From JAUREX01 sp964472135 (GTDB lineage: Bacteria > Pseudomonadota > Alphaproteobacteria > Rhodobacterales > Rhodobacteraceae): 64,000 nucleotides of DNA. This document shows positions 18,219 to 26,472 of this stretch, piece by piece. The stretch lies in the NCBI GenBank assembly GCA_964472135.1, contig CAYYJB010000002.1:35105-99104 (forward strand), given 5' to 3'. The position numbers were made by a program, and so were the translations under genes. The notes under the pieces were generated by a model. That model did not search any database. It was given only the letters and a program-made list of their open reading frames with translations, and was not told the DNA's origin. Numbering within the stretch: position 1 is the stretch's first letter; every line of letters starts with the position of its first letter.

Positions 18219-20285
18219 ATGACCGCCAGCCAGACCGCCGCCGCACACGACCCGCTTGCCGCGGGGTTCCCTCCCGGCACCGGGGGTCGCATCCTTTTCT
18301 GGATAGCGGTCGTCTTTTCGGCGTTCCAGATCCTGACGGCGGCCCATCTCATCGACATGACCTCGCAGGTCAGCCGCGCCCTGCATGTCGGGTTTCTCAT
18401 GCTGCTGGGATTTCCGCTGCTGGCGACGCTGCGCGGGGCGGGCGCGGCGGTCGTGGCGCTCGGCTGGGTTGGCGGGGTCCTTGGCATGGGCGTCGCGCTG
18501 TACCAGTGGTGGGAGTATGTGCCGCTCCTGATGCGGGCGGGCGATCCGCTCGGGCGCGACATCGCGGTGGGTTTCATCGCGCTCGCGCTCGTCTTCGCCG
18601 CCGCCTGGGCGATGATGGGCCCGGCGCTGCCGCTGATCGCGGGGGTGTTTCTGGCCTATTGCCTTTTTGGCGAACACCTGCCCAGCCCGCTCAACCATCG
18701 CGGCTATGATGTCGCGCAGGTCATCGACCACATGGCCTATGGCACCGAGGGCATCTACGGCATCCCGACCTATGTCTCGTCGACCTTCATCTTCCTTTTC
18801 ATCCTGTTCGGCGCCTTTCTTGAAAAGGCGGGCATGATCCGTCTGTTCACCGACGTCTCGCTCGCGCTCGTCGGGCGGCGCATGGGGGGCGCAGCGAAGG
18901 TCGCGGTGCTGTCCTCGGGCCTGATGGGCACGATCTCGGGTTCGGGTGTGGCGAATGTCGTGACGACGGGCCAGTTCACAATACCGCTCATGAAGCGGTT
19001 CGGCTATCGAGCGGGCTTCGCGGGCGGTGTCGAGGCGACCGCATCGATGGGCGGGCAGATCATGCCGCCGGTCATGGGCGCGGTCGCCTTCATCATGGCC
19101 GAGACGCTCGGCGTCGATTACGTCGAGATCGTCAAGGCCGCGATCATTCCGGCCATCCTCTATTTCGCTTCGGCCTTCTGGATGGTGCATCTCGAGGCCG
19201 GACGGATGAACCTGCGCGGCCTGTCACGCGAGGAGCTACCCTCTGCCATCGCCGCGATCCGGCGGGGCTGGCACCTGCTGCTCCCGCTCGGCGTGCTCGT
19301 GTGGCTGCTGTTTGCGGGCTACACGCCCCTGTTTGCAGGCACGGTTGGCCTTGGCCTGACGCTGATGCTGATCCTCGGGGCCAGCGTCGCGCTCGGGCTG
19401 CCCTCGGGGGTGCTGCGCGGGATAATCTGGGTCGGGCTCGGGCTCGGGGCGGGGGCGTTCCTGCAATGGGGGATCCTCGTGCTCGCGGGGTTGATCGGGC
19501 TCCTTGTCGCGGCGAACCTCGCTAGCCGTGGCGGGCGCGCGACCCTCCTGATGTGCCGCGATGCGCTGGCGGACGGCGCGCGCACCGCGCTGCCCGTCGG
19601 CCTCGCCTGTGCGCTTGTCGGCGTCATCATCGGCACGATGACGCTGACCGGCGCCGCGAATACCTTCGGCCAGTTCATCGTGGGCGTGGGCGAGCGCAGC
19701 CTGTTCGCGAGCCTCGTGCTGACGATGCTGACCTGCATCGTCCTCGGCATGGGGATCCCAACGATCCCGAACTACATCATCACCTCCTCGATCGCGGGCC
19801 CGGCGCTGCTCGAACTCGGCGTTCCGCTGATCGTAAGCCACATGTTCGTCTTCTATTTCGGCATCCTTGCCGATCTGACGCCGCCCGTGGCGCTGGCATG
19901 TTTCGCGGCTGCCCCGATCGCGCGCGAACGGGGCCTCACGATCAGCATTCATGCCGTCAAGATCGCGGCGGCGGGCTTCGTCATTCCGTTCATGGCGGTC
20001 TACGCGCCGGCGCTGATGCTTCAGTCGGGAGGGCCGCTCGCGGCCGAGATCGGCTATGTTCCGGCGGTGGCCTACATCGTGGCGAAGGCGCTGATCGCGA
20101 TCGGGCTGTGGGGGATAGCGGTGATCGGCTGGCTCGGCCGCCCGCTCGGCCTCGGTCAGCGTGCGCTCGCGGGGGTGGCGGCGGGGCTCCTGGTGGCCGC
20201 CCTGCCGGCGACGGACGCGATCGGGCTCGGGCTGACGGCGGGCTTCGTGCTGTGGCAGGCCCGCCACCTGCGCCGTCCGGCATGA
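18219..20285 (+). CDS. TRAP transporter fused permease (system 2)
   Basis: The product is 688 residues and highly hydrophobic, with the same fused small-subunit plus channel-subunit layout as system 1. Channel signatures are LSSGLMGTISGSGVANVVTTGQFTIP, EATASMGGQIMPPVMGAVAF and LGMGIPTIPNYII. Asn/Gly-rich hairpins of this kind form the ion and substrate path in the DctM-type domain. It forms an operon with the receptor at 17193 and overlaps the DUF1850 gene by ATGA. The substrate is unknown. Confidence -1.
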   Translation: MTASQTAAAHDPLAAGFPPGTGGRILFWIAVVFSAFQILTAAHLIDMTSQVSRALHVGFLMLLGFPLLATLRGAGAAVVALGWVGGVLGMGVALYQWWEYVPLLMRAGDPLGRDIAVGFIALALVFAAAWAMMGPALPLIAGVFLAYCLFGEHLPSPLNHRGYDVAQVIDHMAYGTEGIYGIPTYVSSTFIFLFILFGAFLEKAGMIRLFTDVSLALVGRRMGGAAKVAVLSSGLMGTISGSGVANVVTTGQFTIPLMKRFGYRAGFAGGVEATASMGGQIMPPVMGAVAFIMAETLGVDYVEIVKAAIIPAILYFASAFWMVHLEAGRMNLRGLSREELPSAIAAIRRGWHLLLPLGVLVWLLFAGYTPLFAGTVGLGLTLMLILGASVALGLPSGVLRGIIWVGLGLGAGAFLQWGILVLAGLIGLLVAANLASRGGRATLLMCRDALADGARTALPVGLACALVGVIIGTMTLTGAANTFGQFIVGVGERSLFASLVLTMLTCIVLGMGIPTIPNYIITSSIAGPALLELGVPLIVSHMFVFYFGILADLTPPVALACFAAAPIARERGLTISIHAVKIAAAGFVIPFMAVYAPALMLQSGGPLAAEIGYVPAVAYIVAKALIAIGLWGIAVIGWLGRPLGLGQRALAGVAAGLLVAALPATDAIGLGLTAGFVLWQARHLRRPA

Positions 20286-20638
20286 GTTGCCTGCTGGTCG
20301 CCGGGGTCGCCGTCATGCTCTCGGGGCCCGAATTTGTGCTGCGCTGGACCCATTCCGTCGAGCGGGTCGATTGGGTCGAGCATTGGCAGGTCGGCCCAGA
20401 CCACCTGCATCTCGTCGAAGCGCGGGTCCGGGGATCCGGCGCCGGCATGGAACCGGGTCCGGACGCCCGGCGCGTCGGGGAATGGTGGGTCTGGTCGCCT
20501 GACCGGCGCGTCGAGGCTCTGAACCTCGCGGCCTCCGGCGCGACCGGGGCGGGCTGGCGACTTTGTGACGGGCCCCTATGCCGCGAGGCCGGCGCGACGC
20601 CCTCGGCAGGGGTCGTGATCGCGCCCTGCCCGCACTGA
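20282..20638 (+). CDS. DUF1850 domain-containing protein, TAXI-associated
   Basis: The product is 118 residues. It has a short hydrophobic start and the diagnostic RWTHSVERVDWVEHW segment (family pattern xxHSVExxxxxExW) at about residues 18-33. DUF1850 genes recur next to TAXI TRAP transporters, so it is probably an accessory factor of this importer, although no mechanism is known to me. The hydrophobic N-terminus suggests export or anchoring. The ATG overlaps the permease stop (ATGA). System 1 has no such partner in the window. Confidence -1.
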   Translation: MSCLLVAGVAVMLSGPEFVLRWTHSVERVDWVEHWQVGPDHLHLVEARVRGSGAGMEPGPDARRVGEWWVWSPDRRVEALNLAASGATGAGWRLCDGPLCREAGATPSAGVVIAPCPH

Positions 20639-20640
20639 CC

Positions 20641-21588
20641 TCAGCCCTGCCCCGCGATGATGCCGATCATCGCCGCCACCGCCTGCGCCGCGACCATGCC
20701 GCCCATGCCGTCGATATCCCGCTCGGGCATGAACTCGACCATGCCGCAGGCCACGATCCGCCCCCGCGCCACGAGCCCCTCGACTAGCCCGAGCCAGGCG
20801 TCATACCCGAGCCCGCCCGCCGCGCGGCCGATGACGGCGGGCATGATCGCGGGGTCGAGCGCATCAAAATCGAAGCAGATCGCGATGTCGCCCCCCTTGG
20901 GCAGGGCCGCGAGCGCCGGCCCGAACCCGTCTCGCGCGATCGCGGCGGCGGGAAAGAGGCGCACGCCCCGGGCGCGCGCATCCGCCAGATCGGCCGGCCG
21001 TGCCGAGCCGATCGCGCGCGCGCCGATCTGCACCATGGTGCCGACATGGGCCATCTCGGCAGCCCGGCGCATGGTCGAGGACAGGCCGAGCCGCTCACCC
21101 TGCACCTCGTCGCGCCAGTCGATATGCGCGTCGATCTGCACGATGCTGAGCGGGCGCCCCGTCTGGCCGAGCGCCTGAAGCATCGGGATCTGGACGGAAT
21201 CATCGCCACCAAGCACGATCGGCACCGCGCCCCGCCCGACGATGGCGCGGACCGCATCGCCGATCAGGGCGCGCGCCTCGGCCGGTCGCGCCGGGTCGCA
21301 GGGCAGATCACCGGCATCGACCGCAACGTACCCCTCGGGCAGGATCGGGCGACCGAGATCGAAGTTGACATGGCCGAGATTGGCCGCATAGGGCGCCGCG
21401 GCGGCGCGGATCGCCGCCGCCCCCCCCGCGCAATAGGCCCCGACACTGGCATAGGGCGTCGCCGAGGGGGCGCCGAACAGCACGATTCCGGCCCGTTCCG
21501 CTGCGCCGAGTGTCGCCGAACCGGGCAACCCCATGAAGCGCGCCGCCGCCGCCGGATCCGCCCCGAACATCCTGCCGATGTCGACCAT
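20641..21588 (-). CDS. ureohydrolase (arginase/agmatinase) family protein, atypical metal site
   Basis: The product is 315 residues. The fold signatures are present: LGGDDS at 126-131, DAHIDWRD at 153-160, FDFDALDP at 238-245 and the late VEFMPERD. Active Mn2+ ureohydrolases have GGDHS, whose His is a metal ligand; here that His is Asp (D130). The HG of the second conserved loop (DHGTMF in E. coli SpeB) is replaced by SS before TMRRA. The two Asp of FDFD and the Asp/His of DAHID are kept. The product may therefore use a different metal arrangement or a different guanidino-like substrate, or be a subfamily with its own rules. It is convergent with the TAXI system 2 operon and divergent from the DUF4432 gene. 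Confidence -1.
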   Translation of the reverse strand: MVDIGRMFGADPAAAARFMGLPGSATLGAAERAGIVLFGAPSATPYASVGAYCAGGAAAIRAAAAPYAANLGHVNFDLGRPILPEGYVAVDAGDLPCDPARPAEARALIGDAVRAIVGRGAVPIVLGGDDSVQIPMLQALGQTGRPLSIVQIDAHIDWRDEVQGERLGLSSTMRRAAEMAHVGTMVQIGARAIGSARPADLADARARGVRLFPAAAIARDGFGPALAALPKGGDIAICFDFDALDPAIMPAVIGRAAGGLGYDAWLGLVEGLVARGRIVACGMVEFMPERDIDGMGGMVAAQAVAAMIGIIAGQG

Positions 21589-21813
21589 GCCACCCCCCCC
21601 TTCGCGGCCGCGATGGTGCCGCCTGGCGGCACCTGCGGCAGAGCCTCGCCGCTCGGGCGGCGGCCGTCAAGCATGCCGGCGGGGGTTGCACGGCGCCCGG
21701 GCTTGCGCGATCCTTCGCCGGAAATCCTCGCGCCACGCCACCACCATCGTGACATCCCCGCGCCACCCCCTCCGTTCGACCCAGCATCGCCGCCCGGGCA
21801 GCGGGTGCGGGAG

Positions 21814-22902
21814 ATGACCGTAATTCTCCCCCTTCGCCCGGCCGATTTCCCCGATCTCGGCTGCCGTCCGGTCGCGCATGCCGGCGCCCTCGTGGCCGAG
21901 GCGTTCCGCTATCCGACCGGGGTCGAGGCGCTTCGGCTGCGCGCGGGGCGGGCCGAGGCCGTGGTGCTGCCGTTCATGGGCCAGCAGATATGGCGTGCTG
22001 CCTTCGACGGGCGCGACGTGACGATGGGGTCGGCCTTCGAGGCACCTGTGCCGGGTGTGACCTATCTTCAGACCTACGGCGCCTTCTTCATCCATTGCGG
22101 GCTGCTGCGGATCGGTCCACCCGCCCCGGACGACCCGCACCCGCTGCACGGGGAATTGCCGCTGGCGCGGTTCGAGACGGCCGAGTTGCGGATCGATCCG
22201 CAGGCAGGCCGCATCGCGCTCGGCGGGCTCTATCGCCACCGGACGGCATTTGGCGCCCGTTACGCCGCCCGGGCCGAGGTCGCGCTCGGGCTCGGGCAGA
22301 GCGCGCTCGAGGTCGCGATCGACGTCGAGAACGCGCGGCAGGACGATCCGCTCGAGATCATGTATCTGGGCCACGCGAATTTCCGGCCGATCGACGGCGC
22401 GCGGCTGTGCTATGCGGCGGAATACACGCCCGAACATGTCCGCGTGCGGCGCGACCTGCCGGCCCATGTGACCCCCGCGCCGGGCCTGCGCGACCTTGTC
22501 GATCGCCTCGGAAGGGATCCGGGCGCGCACCATCTGCTCAAGCCCGATCTTCCCTTTGCGCCCGAGGTCGTGCTGACGATCAGCCCCTGCGCGGATGCCG
22601 AGGGCTGGAGCCATGCCATGCAGCTGCATCCCGACGGCCGGGCCGATTACATCAGCTTCGACGCGCGCGCCCTGCCCGTCGCGATCCGCTGGATCAGCCG
22701 CGGCGACGGGCGCGACGCCCTCGGCCTTGCCCTGCCCGCGACCGCAGGGGTCGACGGCCATGCGACCGAGCGCGCCGCGGGACGGATGGTGACACTGCCG
22801 CCGGGGGGGCACTGGTCGGCGCGCATGCGCATGGGAACGCTCGGCCCGCCCGAGGCCGAGACGTTCCGCGCGATGATCGACCGCATCTCGGGGCGGGAGT
22901 AG
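21814..22902 (+). CDS. DUF4432 / aldose 1-epimerase-like protein
   Basis: The product is 362 residues with no signal peptide. Segments such as VLPFMGQQIWRAAFDGRDVTM, YLQTYGAFFIHCG, HPLHGELPLA and MYLGHANF fit the galactose-mutarotase beta-sandwich family DUF4432. In that fold the His of HGELP and a later carboxylate act in sugar anomer interconversion. It probably acts on a sugar or sugar acid in the cytoplasm. The ATG at 21814 is preferred, although a GTG three codons upstream is possible; the ribosome-binding site is weak. A PfkB sugar kinase follows 5 nt later, so the two likely work on the same carbohydrate. Confidence -1.
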   Translation: MTVILPLRPADFPDLGCRPVAHAGALVAEAFRYPTGVEALRLRAGRAEAVVLPFMGQQIWRAAFDGRDVTMGSAFEAPVPGVTYLQTYGAFFIHCGLLRIGPPAPDDPHPLHGELPLARFETAELRIDPQAGRIALGGLYRHRTAFGARYAARAEVALGLGQSALEVAIDVENARQDDPLEIMYLGHANFRPIDGARLCYAAEYTPEHVRVRRDLPAHVTPAPGLRDLVDRLGRDPGAHHLLKPDLPFAPEVVLTISPCADAEGWSHAMQLHPDGRADYISFDARALPVAIRWISRGDGRDALGLALPATAGVDGHATERAAGRMVTLPPGGHWSARMRMGTLGPPEAETFRAMIDRISGRE

Positions 22903-22907
22903 GCGGA

Positions 22908-23855
22908 ATGGCGAAGCTGTGGTTCATGGGCGAGGCGCTCATCGATTTCGTGCCGGTGGCGGCAGAGGGTGGCGGTCGCGCCTATGCGCCGCGTTGCGGC
23001 GGATCGCCCTTCAACACCGCCAAGGCGGCGGCGATGGCGGGGGCGCAGGTCGGGTTCCTCGGCGCCATCTCGACCGACATGTTCGGCGAGATGCTTGCCG
23101 CCGACCTCGCCCGCCACGGGATCGACCTTGGCGCGGCACCCCGGATCGATGCGCCGACGACGCTTGCCTTCGTCGATTTCGAGGGGGGCGAGCCGCGCTA
23201 TGCCTTCTTCAACGAAGGCACCGCGACACGCCGTATTGCCCCCGACGCGGCCGCCTTCGCCCCAGCCGCCGACGATGTGGTGGGCTTCGGGTCGATCTCG
23301 CTCATCGATCAGCCGGGGGCGGATGCGATCGCGGGCTTCGCCGAGGCGATCGCGGGGCGCGCGCGCATCGCGATCGACCCGAACGCCCGCCCGGTCATGA
23401 CGCGCGACCCCGCCGGCTGGCGCGGGCGTGTGGGCCGCATCCTCGCGGTTGCGGACATCGTGCGCCTCAGCGTCGAGGATCTGGCCTTCCTCGCCCCCGG
23501 CGCAGCACCCGCGGCCTTCGCGCAAGGGCTGATAGCGCGCGGCGCGGGGCTGATCGTGGTGACGCACGGGGCCGAGGGCGCCGAGGGCTGGACCCGCGCG
23601 GGCCACGCCCGGGTGCCCGCGCCGCAGGTGGCCGTCGTCGACACGGTCGGGGCGGGCGACACGCTGATGGGGACCCTTCTCGCGACGCTGGCGGCGGCGG
23701 GGCGGACAGCGCCCGGCGCGCTCGCATCGCTCGGCGCGGATGATTTGCGCGCGACGCTCGCGCGCGCGGTCGCGGCGGCGGCGCTCAACTGCACCGCGTC
23801 GGGCTGCGCGCCGCCGGACCGCGTGGCGGTCGACGCATTCCTTCGCCGGGGCTGA
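22908..23855 (+). CDS. PfkB-family carbohydrate kinase (fructokinase-like)
   Basis: The product is 315 residues. The N-terminal substrate-binding stretch GEALIDFVP and GGSPFNTAKAAAMAG belong to the ribokinase/fructokinase family. The C-terminal catalytic motif DTVGAGDTLMG (about residues 244-254) carries the anion-hole GAGD with its catalytic Asp. It phosphorylates a sugar with ATP; the GGSPFN motif is common in fructokinases, but specificity is not proven. It is directly downstream of the DUF4432 gene (5 nt) and probably co-transcribed. Confidence -1.
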   Translation: MAKLWFMGEALIDFVPVAAEGGGRAYAPRCGGSPFNTAKAAAMAGAQVGFLGAISTDMFGEMLAADLARHGIDLGAAPRIDAPTTLAFVDFEGGEPRYAFFNEGTATRRIAPDAAAFAPAADDVVGFGSISLIDQPGADAIAGFAEAIAGRARIAIDPNARPVMTRDPAGWRGRVGRILAVADIVRLSVEDLAFLAPGAAPAAFAQGLIARGAGLIVVTHGAEGAEGWTRAGHARVPAPQVAVVDTVGAGDTLMGTLLATLAAAGRTAPGALASLGADDLRATLARAVAAAALNCTASGCAPPDRVAVDAFLRRG

Positions 23856-23940
23856 GGGGGGCAGGCCGAGACGGGCAAGCTTGCGCGGCGCCGCCCGCTC
23901 GGCGATGATCCGGCGCCAGAGGGTAAGGGGGCGAGGGCAG

Positions 23941-24297
23941 ATGCACGATCCCGTGGCGCTTCTGCGCCGTTATCACGCGGCGCTCGAACCCTATGGCCGG
24001 GCGGCGGTTGCGCCCCTGTTCGCGCCGGGGGCTGTCTATCACTCGGCGGGGCTGGCGGGCGTGATCGCGGGGCGCGACGCGATCCTTGCAGCCTTCGATG
24101 CCTATTTCGCGGCCCACCCCGACCAGCATTCGACCGACAGCGCGATCACGGCCGCCGGCCCCCGGGCGGCGCGCGCGATCTGGCAGTTGCGTGCAACCCA
24201 CGCGCCTACGGGCCGCACCGTGCTGCGCCGGGGGATCGAGACGATCGGATTTCACACCGATGGGCGCATCCTGCGGGTGGTGGTCGAGGATGGCTGA
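23941..24297 (+). CDS. SnoaL-like/NTF2-fold protein
   Basis: The product is 118 residues. The pattern VALLRRYHAALEPY, FAPGAVYHSAG and AGRDAILAAFDAYFAAHPD, then a strand-rich end with RRGIETIGFHTDGRI, fits the NTF2/SnoaL cone fold. Such proteins can be isomerases, hydratases or binding partners, so the function is not predictable. GCGAGGG lies before the ATG. It sits between the PfkB gene (85 nt) and the MttB homologue (56 nt) on the same strand. Confidence -1.
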   Translation: MHDPVALLRRYHAALEPYGRAAVAPLFAPGAVYHSAGLAGVIAGRDAILAAFDAYFAAHPDQHSTDSAITAAGPRAARAIWQLRATHAPTGRTVLRRGIETIGFHTDGRILRVVVEDG

Positions 24298-24353
24298 CGC
24301 GCCATCGCACCCCCGCCCCGCCTGCCACCCGCCCATCCCGACCCGAGGTTCCC

Positions 24354-25922
24354 ATGGATGATGCCATCGCCCTGCCCGCCGATGACCTGACCCCCGCCCG
24401 CAAGCGCCACGGCGGGCGCGAGGCGCGCCGGCGCGAGCGCGCCGGACCCCAGAGCGGGGTGCGCGTGCCCTACATCCTGCGCGGCATCCCGACCTATGAC
24501 GTGATGTCGGAGGAAAACCTCGTGCGGATCGAGCGCGCGGCCGACCGCATCCTCGCCGAGACCGGGATCGAGTTCCGCGACGATCCCGAGGCGCTCGGGC
24601 TCTGGCGCAAGGCGGGGGCCGAGGTCGACGGGGTGCGGGTGCGCTTTCAGCCGGGGATGCTGCACGAGATCATCCGCACCGCCCCGGCCGAATTCGTCCA
24701 GCACGCGCGCAACCCGGCCAATTCGGTGCTGATCGGCGGGCGCAGCGTCGTCTTCGCGCCGGCCTATGGCTCACCCTTCGTCATGGACCTCGACCGGGGG
24801 CGGCGCTTCGGCACGCTCGAGGATTTCGAGAACTTCATCAGGCTCGCGCAATCCTCGCCCTGGTTCCACCATTCGGGCGGCACGATCTGCGAGCCGACCG
24901 ACGTGCCGGTCAACAAGCGCCACCTCGACATGGTCTATGCCCATATCCGCCTGTCGGACCGGGGCTTTCTGGGCTCCGTCACGGCGGCCGAGCGGGCCGA
25001 GGATTCGGTCGCCATGGCGCGGATCCTCTTTGGCGAGGATTTCGCGGATCGCAACTGCGTGATCATGGGCAATTTCAACGTCAACTCCCCCCTCGTGTGG
25101 GACGGGACGATGACGCGCGGCATGCGTGCCTATGCGCGCGCAGGTCAGGGCACGGTGCTCGTGCCCTTCATCCTCGGCGGCGCGATGGGGCCCGTGACCT
25201 CGGCCGGCGCGATCGCGCAATCGCTGGCCGAGACGCTCGCGGGCTGCGCGCTGACGCAGCTTGAGCGCAAGGGCGCCCCGGTCGTCTTCGGCAACTTCCT
25301 GTCGTCGATGAGCCTGCGCTCGGGCGCGCCCACCTTCGGCACGCCCGAACCCGCCATAGGCAGCATGGTGATCGGGCAGCTTTGCCGGCGGCTCAATCTG
25401 CCGCTGCGCTGTTCGGGCAACTTCACCACCTCGAAGCTGCCCGACGCGCAGGCGATGACCGAAGGTACCATGTCGATGCTGGCCGCGATCCATTGCGGGG
25501 CGAACTATATCCTGCATTCGGCGGGCTTCCTCGACGGGCTCCTGTCGATGTCCTACGAGAAATTCATGCTCGATGCCGACCTCTGCGGCGCGCTGCATTC
25601 CTATCTGGCGGGCGTGAAGGTCGACGAGGACGAGCTTGCGGTCGATGCCTTCGCCGAGGTCGGCCCCGGCAACCATTTCTTCGGCTGCGCCCACACCATG
25701 GCCCATTACGAGACCGCCTTCTGGGACAGCGCGCTTGCCGACAACGAACCCTTCGAGAAATGGGAGGCCGCCGGCGGCAGCGATGCGGCCACGCGCGCCA
25801 ACAGGCTCTGGAAGAAGCGCCTTGCGGAGTATGAGGCGCCGCCCCTCGATCCCGGGATCGACGAGGCGCTGCGCGACTTCATCGCGCGCCGCAAGGCCGA
25901 GGTCGAGGACCGCTGGTACTGA
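24354..25922 (+). CDS. trimethylamine methyltransferase (MttB) family protein, non-pyrrolysine type
   Basis: The product is 522 residues and matches the COG5598/MttB TIM-barrel family along its length (for example PTYDVMSEENLVRIERAADRILAETGIEF, FGTLEDFENFIRLAQ, LGGAMGPVTSAGAIAQSLAE, EGTMSMLAAIHCGANYILHSAGFLDG). True trimethylamine methyltransferases contain an in-frame amber codon read as pyrrolysine; this frame has none, so it belongs with the non-Pyl homologues, some of which demethylate glycine betaine or other quaternary amines via a corrinoid protein. No corrinoid protein or methyltransferase partner gene is adjacent. The neighbours are a molybdenum hydroxylase pair downstream and sarcosine oxidase on the other strand, which fits methylated-amine metabolism. 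The substrate is unproven. Confidence -1.
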   Translation: MDDAIALPADDLTPARKRHGGREARRRERAGPQSGVRVPYILRGIPTYDVMSEENLVRIERAADRILAETGIEFRDDPEALGLWRKAGAEVDGVRVRFQPGMLHEIIRTAPAEFVQHARNPANSVLIGGRSVVFAPAYGSPFVMDLDRGRRFGTLEDFENFIRLAQSSPWFHHSGGTICEPTDVPVNKRHLDMVYAHIRLSDRGFLGSVTAAERAEDSVAMARILFGEDFADRNCVIMGNFNVNSPLVWDGTMTRGMRAYARAGQGTVLVPFILGGAMGPVTSAGAIAQSLAETLAGCALTQLERKGAPVVFGNFLSSMSLRSGAPTFGTPEPAIGSMVIGQLCRRLNLPLRCSGNFTTSKLPDAQAMTEGTMSMLAAIHCGANYILHSAGFLDGLLSMSYEKFMLDADLCGALHSYLAGVKVDEDELAVDAFAEVGPGNHFFGCAHTMAHYETAFWDSALADNEPFEKWEAAGGSDAATRANRLWKKRLAEYEAPPLDPGIDEALRDFIARRKAEVEDRWY

Positions 25923-25928
25923 ACGCGC

Positions 25929-25946
25929 GCGGCGCATGCGCGCCGC
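25929..25946 (+). repeat. short hairpin after the mttB homologue
   Basis: GCGGCGC (25929-25935) and GCGCCGC (25940-25946) flank a 4-nt ATGC loop, starting 7 nt after the stop. No T-run follows. It may protect the transcript end or reduce read-through into the molybdenum hydroxylase genes. Confidence -1.
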
Positions 25947-26009
25947 ATCGACACGCGGGCCGGAATCGGGCATGTCGTGCCCGCCGCATGACGATGGAGC
26001 GATCGGAAC

Positions 26010-26468
26010 ATGGCCCAGACCCTTGTCGTGAACGGGCGCGCCCACGCGCTCGACCTGCCGCCCGACATGCCGCTCCTGTGGGTGCTGCGCGATGCGCTCG
26101 GCCTCACCGGCACCAAATACGGCTGCGGCGTTGCCGCCTGCGGGGCCTGCACGGTGCATGTCGACGGGCAGGCGGTGCGGTCCTGCCAGACGACGCTCGG
26201 CGATGTCGCGGGCAGTAGCGTGACCACGATCGAGGGGCTCGCGGGCGGGCCGGGGCTGCACCCGCTGCAGGCGGCCTGGATCGAGCATCAGGTCGCGCAA
26301 TGCGGCTATTGCCAGTCGGGGCAGATCATGCAGGCGGCCGACCTGCTGGCGCGTTCGCCCGCGCCGACGGATGACGAGATCGACGCGGCGATGGACGGCA
26401 ACCTCTGCCGCTGCGGCACCTACCCCCGGATCCGCGCGGCGATCCACGCCGCCGCAGCGAAGGTGTAA
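26010..26468 (+). CDS. molybdenum hydroxylase small subunit, [2Fe-2S] protein (IorA/CoxS type)
   Basis: The product is 152 residues with two [2Fe-2S] clusters. The plant-type cluster uses C39, C44, C47 and C59 (KYGCGVAACGACTVH, then RSCQ), and the helical-domain cluster uses C98, C101, C133 and C135 (QCGYCQSGQ, NLCRCGTY). It passes electrons from the molybdopterin subunit, and the size fits the isoquinoline 1-oxidoreductase alpha subunit and related enzymes. The large subunit follows 4 nt downstream. There is no FAD subunit gene, as in the two-subunit Ior-type enzymes that use a cytochrome or other external acceptor. Confidence -1.
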   Translation: MAQTLVVNGRAHALDLPPDMPLLWVLRDALGLTGTKYGCGVAACGACTVHVDGQAVRSCQTTLGDVAGSSVTTIEGLAGGPGLHPLQAAWIEHQVAQCGYCQSGQIMQAADLLARSPAPTDDEIDAAMDGNLCRCGTYPRIRAAIHAAAAKV

Positions 26469-26472
26469 GGCG

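Noticed and set aside
24354..25922. A pyrrolysine-containing trimethylamine methyltransferase.
   Set aside because: There is no in-frame amber codon; the frame is open throughout, so it is a non-Pyl homologue.
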